Source of the DNA: Porticoccus sp.
GTDB taxonomy: Bacteria > Pseudomonadota > Gammaproteobacteria > Pseudomonadales > Porticoccaceae
DNA length: 50,508 nt
NCBI GenBank assembly: GCA_002733125.1
Contig: NVUM01000004.1
Span: 4,907-55,414, forward strand
Direction of reading: 5' to 3'
Notes under the pieces: generated by a model
What the model saw: the letters and a program-made list of their open reading frames with translations, nothing else
Databases searched by the model: none
Told to the model about the DNA's origin: nothing
Made by a program: the position numbers and the translations under genes
In this document: positions 45,757 to 50,508 of the stretch, piece by piece
Layout: each line of letters starts with the position of its first letter
How positions within the stretch are numbered: the stretch's first letter is position 1

Positions 45757-48174
45757 ATGAAAAAAACTGTGAACAAAGATCCCTTTGCCGACCGTGAAGC
45801 GGCTAAATACGACAAACCGGTGCCCAGCCGGGAGTTTATCCTCGATTTCCTCGAAAACAGTGTTGGGCCTCTGACCTATGAAGAGCTTCTTGATGCATTT
45901 GGCCTGAGCGATGAGGATGGCAAGGAGGCGCTTCGCCGCCGTTTGATCGCCATGGAGCGGGATGGTCAGGCCGTTCGCAATCGCCGCAACGCCTATGGCC
46001 CGTTGAACAAGATGAATCTGATCAAGGGCCGTGTTATTGGTCACCCCGAGGGGTTCGGCTTTGTTAAACCCGCCGAGGGCGGTGACGATCTGTTTCTATC
46101 TAGCCGCCAGATGCGCCGTGTCATGGATGGTGATGAGGTGCTGGTACGTGTGGCGGGGGTGGATCGCAGGGGCCGCTCGGAAGGGTCCATCGTCGAGGTG
46201 GTAGAGCACCGTACCAGTACACTGGTGGGTCGTTATTTTGTGGAGAGCGGTATCCATTTTGTTCGCCCGGACAACCCCCGTGTCTCCCAGGACATCATGA
46301 TTCCCCCTGACCAACGCAGCGATATTGAGCCAGGCCAGATTGTGGTGGTGGAAATCACGACCCATCCGAGCCGCCAGAATCTGCCAGCCGGGCGGGTTAT
46401 TCAGGTGCTGGGTGAGCATCTGGCGCCTGGGATGGAGATTGATATTTCCATTCATAATTACGGTATTCCCAATCAATGGCCGCAAGCGGTGATCGATCAG
46501 GCCGAGGCCATCCCGGCTGAGGTCCGGGAAGAGGACAAACAGTTCCGGGTGGATTTGCGCCACCTGCCCTTTGTCACGATCGACGGTGAGGATGCCAGGG
46601 ACTTTGATGATGCCGTGTACTGCGAACCGCTCAGTCGCGGTGGCTGGCGGCTCTATGTGGCGATTGCCGATGTCTCACATTATGTGGCTGTGGGCAGCCC
46701 GCTGGACGAGGAGGCCTACTTGCGGGGCAATTCCGTGTATTTTCCCCAGCATGTGGTACCGATGTTACCGGAAAAGCTCTCCAACGGCCTCTGTTCACTG
46801 AATCCCCAGGTGGATCGACTCACCATGGTTTGTGAAATGACCATGGATGCCGACGGTCAGATCACTAAATTCCAGTTCTATGAAGGGGTTATTTATTCCC
46901 ACAGCCGGCTGACCTATACCCAGGTTGCCGCCATGATTGCCCAGCACGGAGACCGCAATAGCGGTATTCGCAAGCAGTTTAACGCAGTGGTGGAGCACGT
47001 TGACCACCTCTATGACCTGTTTCTCGCTCTGTTGGGTCGTCGGGAGATCCGTGGCGCCATCGACTTTGATAGTCAGGAAACCCGCATTCTGTTTGATGCC
47101 GAGCGCAAAATTCAGCAGATCATCCCCTCTGAGCGCACCGAGGCACACCGGCTGATTGAGGAGTGTATGCTCTGTGCCAACGTCTGCACGGCGACACTGC
47201 TGGAGAAGAGCAAACTGCCGGCACTTTACCGGGTTCACCAGCGGCCCCGGCAAGAGAAGCTGGCCAACCTCCGTGAGTTTCTGGGTGAGATCGGCCTCGG
47301 TTTACCGGGTGGTGACGAGCCTTCGCCAAAAGATTTCCAGCAGGTATTGTTAAAAATTGCCGGTCGCCCCGATGCCGGTGTGATTCAGACAGTGATTCTA
47401 CGCACCATGAATCAGGCCGTTTATGACCCCGAGAATGACGGTCACTTCGGTTTGAATTATTCGGCTTATGCCCACTTTACCTCCCCAATCCGGCGCTATC
47501 CCGACCTGCTGGTGCATCGGGCGCTTCGTTATCTCATTCGCAAAAAAGGGAAAGTGAGCCATACCAGGCAAGTGGAAGGGGCTCCTGTCCTGAGTGCTGC
47601 GTCGATTTATCCCTATGATGAGCAGTGGATGATCAACAGCGGTGAACACTGCTCCATGACGGAGCGCCGGGCCGATGAAGCGACCCGCGATGTGGTGAAT
47701 TGGCTGAAGTGCGAATACCTGTTGTCCAGGGTCGGTGATGAATACGAAGGCGTCGTGGTTTCGGTGACCGGTTTCGGTTTGTTTGTACAGCTGACCGAGC
47801 TGTTTATTGAAGGCCTTGTTCATATCACCGGGTTGCCAAAGGATTACTACTACCACGAAGCCGCCCACCACCGCCTGGTGGGGGAGCGAACCAAGCGGGT
47901 GTTCCGGCTGGGTGACAAATTGCGGGTCAGGGTCAGTCGGGTGGCACTGGATGAACGCAAGATCGATTTTGATCTGGTGGAAGAAGGTAAAAAAGGCAGG
48001 AAAGCGACCTCCGCAGGCCCTAAAGCTGCAGCGCTGGCAGCAGAACACGAACAGTCCGGAAGAAAGCGCGGAAAAACCGGAAAATCCAGGTCGGACAAGT
48101 CCGCTGCAAAAACGGATAAAACCGGTAAGCAGCAGAAACCCCGGCGACGCAAGCCACCAGCTGCAAAACGCTGA
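45757..48174 (+). CDS. rnr: Ribonuclease R
   Basis: This 805-residue 3' to 5' exoribonuclease digests structured RNA and takes part in rRNA and tmRNA quality control. It has an N-terminal winged-helix-like region, cold-shock domains and the RNB domain with catalytic Asp276, Asp282, Asp284 and Asp285 in DGEDARDFDDAVY. A C-terminal S1 domain (YEGVVVSVTGFGLFVQL) and a Lys/Arg-rich tail that aids RNA unwinding follow. The usual length is about 800. It is followed by rlmB at 33 bases. Confidence 0.97.
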   Translation: MKKTVNKDPFADREAAKYDKPVPSREFILDFLENSVGPLTYEELLDAFGLSDEDGKEALRRRLIAMERDGQAVRNRRNAYGPLNKMNLIKGRVIGHPEGFGFVKPAEGGDDLFLSSRQMRRVMDGDEVLVRVAGVDRRGRSEGSIVEVVEHRTSTLVGRYFVESGIHFVRPDNPRVSQDIMIPPDQRSDIEPGQIVVVEITTHPSRQNLPAGRVIQVLGEHLAPGMEIDISIHNYGIPNQWPQAVIDQAEAIPAEVREEDKQFRVDLRHLPFVTIDGEDARDFDDAVYCEPLSRGGWRLYVAIADVSHYVAVGSPLDEEAYLRGNSVYFPQHVVPMLPEKLSNGLCSLNPQVDRLTMVCEMTMDADGQITKFQFYEGVIYSHSRLTYTQVAAMIAQHGDRNSGIRKQFNAVVEHVDHLYDLFLALLGRREIRGAIDFDSQETRILFDAERKIQQIIPSERTEAHRLIEECMLCANVCTATLLEKSKLPALYRVHQRPRQEKLANLREFLGEIGLGLPGGDEPSPKDFQQVLLKIAGRPDAGVIQTVILRTMNQAVYDPENDGHFGLNYSAYAHFTSPIRRYPDLLVHRALRYLIRKKGKVSHTRQVEGAPVLSAASIYPYDEQWMINSGEHCSMTERRADEATRDVVNWLKCEYLLSRVGDEYEGVVVSVTGFGLFVQLTELFIEGLVHITGLPKDYYYHEAAHHRLVGERTKRVFRLGDKLRVRVSRVALDERKIDFDLVEEGKKGRKATSAGPKAAALAAEHEQSGRKRGKTGKSRSDKSAAKTDKTGKQQKPRRRKPPAAKR

Positions 48175-48207
48175 TGCAGCTTGTGTAGCCTCTGATGAGT
48201 ACTGATC

Positions 48208-48972
48208 ATGACAGATAAGCTGACGGACCATGCCAAGGGGCAGGGTCAGTGGATCTTTGGATTACATGCGGTCCAGGCCGTGTTGAAAACCTCTGCCAAC
48301 AAGGTGCGGCAGTTAAAAGTGTTGCGTGGCCGCGAAGACCAGCGCCTGCAAAAAATACTGGCCATGGCCGAGCGCCAGGGACTCAGTGTGGAGCGGGTGA
48401 TGCGCTCGGATCTGGATGACCTGACAGACGGCTCGCATCAGGGTGTTGCAGCACTCTGTGATGATGCTGAAGTCCAGGATGAACATTTCCTCTATGAACT
48501 ACTTGATCAGTCAGAGGAAACGCCTTTCTTGCTGATTCTGGACGGTATCACCGATCCGCACAATCTGGGTGCCTGTCTCCGCTCTGCTGATGCCGCTGGA
48601 GTGCAGGCCGTGATCGTGCCAAAGGACAACTCGGTGGGCCTCACCCCGGTCGTGCAAAAAGTCGCCTGCGGTGCCGCTGAAAACGTGCCACTGGTGGTAG
48701 TGACCAATCTAGCACGGACCCTGAGGAAGTTGCAGTCGAGGGGGTTATGGGTTATCGGTGCGGCGGGAGAAGCCGAACAGCTGGTTTACGATGCTGACCT
48801 GAAAGGGCCGGTCGCGTTGGTCATGGGTGCCGAGGAAAAAGGCCTTCGACGACTGACCCGAGAATATTGCGACCTGTTGGTAAAGCTGCCCATGGCGGGT
48901 GTGGTCAGCAGTCTGAATGTGTCCGTTGCAACGGGTATTTGCCTGTTTGAAGCTGTCAGGCAGCGCCGATAA
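48208..48972 (+). CDS. rlmB: 23S rRNA (guanosine-2'-O)-methyltransferase RlmB
   Basis: This 254-residue SpoU/TrmH-family enzyme modifies G2251 of 23S rRNA (E. coli numbering). The N-terminal substrate-binding domain begins IFGLHAVQAVL. The C-terminal knotted SPOUT domain has LDGITDPHNLGACLRSADAAGV, ALVMGAEEKGLRRL and LPMAGVVSSLNVSVATGICLFE. The rnr-rlmB order is the usual one in this group. Confidence 0.97.
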   Translation: MTDKLTDHAKGQGQWIFGLHAVQAVLKTSANKVRQLKVLRGREDQRLQKILAMAERQGLSVERVMRSDLDDLTDGSHQGVAALCDDAEVQDEHFLYELLDQSEETPFLLILDGITDPHNLGACLRSADAAGVQAVIVPKDNSVGLTPVVQKVACGAAENVPLVVVTNLARTLRKLQSRGLWVIGAAGEAEQLVYDADLKGPVALVMGAEEKGLRRLTREYCDLLVKLPMAGVVSSLNVSVATGICLFEAVRQRR

Positions 48973-49005
48973 CGGCTTGCCAGCACTGCCTGACGGCCCG
49001 TGTAT

Positions 49006-49170
49006 TTATTTGATAATGCAGTGTTTTGCGAAGTCGGCGGCTTCGTTGGCCGTCCAGTCACCTTTGGGCGTATCTTTCATTTTGGCACACCAGGCTTCAC
49101 TGCCCACCTTGGTGCAACCAACACTGGACAGTGCAAACAGTACAATGGCTAACAGGCCTATCGTTTTCAT
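49006..49170 (-). CDS. Small DUF3012-type lipoprotein
   Basis: A 54-residue frame starts at ATG 49170 with GAGGAT 6 bases upstream. The signal sequence ends in LSSVGC (lipobox, Cys19), followed by CAKMKDTPKGDWTANEAADFAKHC, which matches the DUF3012 family of small outer-membrane-type lipoproteins of unknown function. It lies opposite the rpsF promoter in the rlmB-rpsF gap and is shorter than common ORF cut-offs. Confidence 0.85.
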   Translation of the reverse strand: MKTIGLLAIVLFALSSVGCTKVGSEAWCAKMKDTPKGDWTANEAADFAKHCIIK

Positions 49171-49259
49171 GTTTTATCCTCGGCAAATGGGGAAAGTCAG
49201 CGATCAATCATAGCGGCTAAAATGGACAGTTCCAACCCTGTAACTCCCTGAAATGTCGC

Positions 49260-49288
49260 TTGAAATAGCAGTGGCATACCCGTAGAAT
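49260..49288 (+). promoter_or_regulatory. Promoter of the rpsF operon
   Basis: TTGAAA (49260-49265), a 17-base spacer and TAGAAT (49283-49288) lie about 80 bases before the rpsF ATG. Both hexamers match consensus at four to five bases. Confidence 0.65.
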
Positions 49289-49323
49289 GCCCGCCCTTGG
49301 CCTGTATCCGGCCAATACTCCTT

Positions 49324-49347
49324 GCTGCACCGCACTGGGTGGGCAGC
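49324..49347 (+). promoter_or_regulatory. S6:S18-type autoregulatory leader hairpin
   Basis: GCTGC (49324-49328) pairs with GCAGC (49343-49347). Inside, an ACCG bulge is followed by CAC pairing with GTG around a 3-base TGG loop. A stem with a bulged CCG just before rpsF is the known S6:S18 binding motif, by which the ribosomal protein complex represses its own messenger. The hairpin ends 21 bases before the ATG and just upstream of the GTAGGGAGA ribosome-binding site. Confidence 0.6.
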
Positions 49348-49368
49348 TATAACCCGTAGGGAGAGACA

Positions 49369-49869
49369 ATGCGTCACTACGAAATCGTATTTATGGTTCA
49401 CCCGGACCAGAGCGAGCAGGTTCCCGGGATGATCGAGCGTTACAACAGCACCATTGCCGCCGGCAACGGAACGGTACATCGACTCGAGGACTGGGGCCGC
49501 CGCCAACTGGCCTATCCAATCAACAAGATCCACAAAGCTCACTATGTCCTGATGAATATTGAATGTGGTCAGGATGTTCTGGATGAGCTGAGTTCTGCCT
49601 TCCGCTACAACGATGCTGTTATCCGCAGTGCAATCTTCAGCTGCGATGAAGCTGTGACGGGTGACTCGCCGATCATGAAAGCGGAGAAGTCAGATCATCG
49701 CAGCGATCGTCGCGATACCCGGACTGAAGAAGCGGCATCTGACAGTCAGCGTACTGATGAGGGACAACGTGCCCCCTCCGCTGATAATTCAGACAACGAT
49801 GATGACACGTCTTCTGCCGATGATGCAGCCGATGCGCCGTCAGAAGAAGTAGTGGAAGAGGAGAAGTAA
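49369..49869 (+). CDS. rpsF: 30S ribosomal protein S6 with long acidic tail
   Basis: This 166-residue protein has a normal S6 fold in residues 1 to about 100 ([18 protein letters not shown] and [22 protein letters not shown]). From about residue 110 onwards there is an additional charged, Asp/Glu/Ser-rich tail ([12 protein letters not shown], ending EEVVEEEK). Typical S6 proteins are 95-140 residues, so the tail is long. S6 binds 16S rRNA with S18, encoded immediately downstream (2-base gap). Confidence 0.97.
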   Translation: MRHYEIVFMVHPDQSEQVPGMIERYNSTIAAGNGTVHRLEDWGRRQLAYPINKIHKAHYVLMNIECGQDVLDELSSAFRYNDAVIRSAIFSCDEAVTGDSPIMKAEKSDHRSDRRDTRTEEAASDSQRTDEGQRAPSADNSDNDDDTSSADDAADAPSEEVVEEEK

Positions 49870-49871
49870 AG

Positions 49872-50099
49872 ATGGCCCGTTTTAATCGTCGTCGTAAATT
49901 CTGCCGTTTCAGTGCCGAAGGTGCTCCGGAAATCGATTATAAAGATCTGGAAACACTGAAGCAGTATGTCTCTGAAACTGGAAAAATTGTGCCAAGTCGT
50001 ATTACCGGTACCAAGGCCAAGTATCAGCGTCAGCTGTCCACTGCTATCAAGCGTGCGCGCTTACTGGCATTACTGCCTTACACGGACAGCCACCAGTAA
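49872..50099 (+). CDS. rpsR: 30S ribosomal protein S18
   Basis: This 75-residue protein has the conserved N-terminal Arg-rich [13 protein letters not shown] and the central [26 protein letters not shown]. It binds S6 and the central domain of 16S rRNA. The length and position after rpsF are as expected. Confidence 0.98.
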   Translation: MARFNRRRKFCRFSAEGAPEIDYKDLETLKQYVSETGKIVPSRITGTKAKYQRQLSTAIKRARLLALLPYTDSHQ

Positions 50100-50115
50100 T
50101 TCTTAGCACCAGCTG

Positions 50116-50508
50116 ATGCGGGCACTGGCTCAGTACATCATGCGCGGACGGGTACAGGCGTCAGTGGTGGCCTTTTTTGGCAGCCTGCTACCGCTGCTCA
50201 GTCCGGCTACGGTCAGCCTTGTTACCCTGAGTAAAGGGGTCGCTGAGGGTTGCCTGATTTTGTTGTGGGGCTGTCTGCCACTTCTGATTGCATTTTACGT
50301 CAGTGGCGTCAGTCCCATGATAACCCTGGCCACCTCGGCAGGCATGGTGGCGGTTTTGGTGTCATCGGCGGTGTTGAGACAGACACAGTCCTGGTCGCGA
50401 ACGCTGTTGGTATTGGTGTTTATCAGTGCAGTTGGCAGTGTGGTACTCAATCTGCTTTTTAGCGATTCGGCCCGGGAGTTGGAAGCACTTGTTGCCGGCA
50501 TGTTCAGT
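50116..50508 (+). CDS. Membrane protein of the rpsR-rplI interval (partial)
   Basis: An open frame from ATG 50116 runs to the window edge (131 codons). It begins MRALAQYIMRGRVQASVVAFFG and has several membrane helices. A protein with this N-terminus commonly lies between rpsR and rplI in gammaproteobacteria; the family is DUF2232-like and its function is unknown. The C-terminus is outside the window, and rplI would be expected next. Confidence 0.75.
   Translation, partial: MRALAQYIMRGRVQASVVAFFGSLLPLLSPATVSLVTLSKGVAEGCLILLWGCLPLLIAFYVSGVSPMITLATSAGMVAVLVSSAVLRQTQSWSRTLLVLVFISAVGSVVLNLLFSDSARELEALVAGMFS

Overview
The window is chromosomal DNA from a gammaproteobacterium, most likely a marine or halotolerant one. 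The evidence is the gene neighbourhood tRNA-Leu, rnr, rlmB, rpsF, rpsR, together with a YbiT-type ABC-F protein, YciH, GreB, SelO and PurT. Sodium, proton and ion homeostasis genes are strongly over-represented (NhaD, a multi-subunit Mrp antiporter, MscS, a Kv-type channel, an SLC13/RCK carrier, SulP). No 16S gene is present, so the order is not fixed; a Cellvibrionales-like marine lineage is a guess from overall gene style. I see no phage, complete insertion sequence or CRISPR array.

Layout. 1-551: 5' part of nhaD (minus strand). 552-1066: non-coding, with a perfect 11-copy heptamer array. 1067-9877: plus-strand housekeeping and membrane genes (prfC, HAMP protein, TauE/SafE permease, small membrane protein, AI-2E/PerM transporter, O-methyltransferase, purT, SLC13 carrier with RCK domains, DUF1622). 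9890-12636: an mscS gene lying between a full selO and a decayed second copy of the selO 3' end. 12850-20450: cyclic-nucleotide-binding protein, an RND efflux pair, a small membrane protein, a uracil-DNA glycosylase family protein, an HD-GYP protein and a truncated paralogue of its N-terminus. 20478-25530 (minus): greB, S9 peptidase, yciH, quinone oxidoreductase, APC permease. 25689-30523: ion channel with a zinc ribbon, cardiolipin synthase, a small unknown protein, a ribbon-helix-helix protein and SulP. 30748-31112: a frameshifted small exported protein. 31196-38595: Mrp operon in the order E-F-G-B-C-D-D-(91 aa)-D. 38684-41352: RIO kinase and ABC-F. 41443-45091 (minus): arsenate reductase, a TVP38-flavoprotein fusion, a tiny Lys-rich protein and an Rnk/Gre-C-like protein. 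45414-50508: tRNA-Leu(CAG), rnr, rlmB, a DUF3012 lipoprotein, rpsF, rpsR and the start of a membrane protein gene.

The most unusual observations are: (1) the direct duplication of the selO 3' end bracketing mscS; (2) an Mrp B subunit whose only well-placed start codon appears to be ATC; (3) a DUF3391-only remnant directly behind an intact HD-GYP gene; (4) the perfect heptamer array in the nhaD/prfC divergent spacer; (5) an S6:S18-type leader hairpin before rpsF, whose product carries a long encoded acidic tail. I did not find a clearly new multi-gene system; most genes belong to recognisable families.
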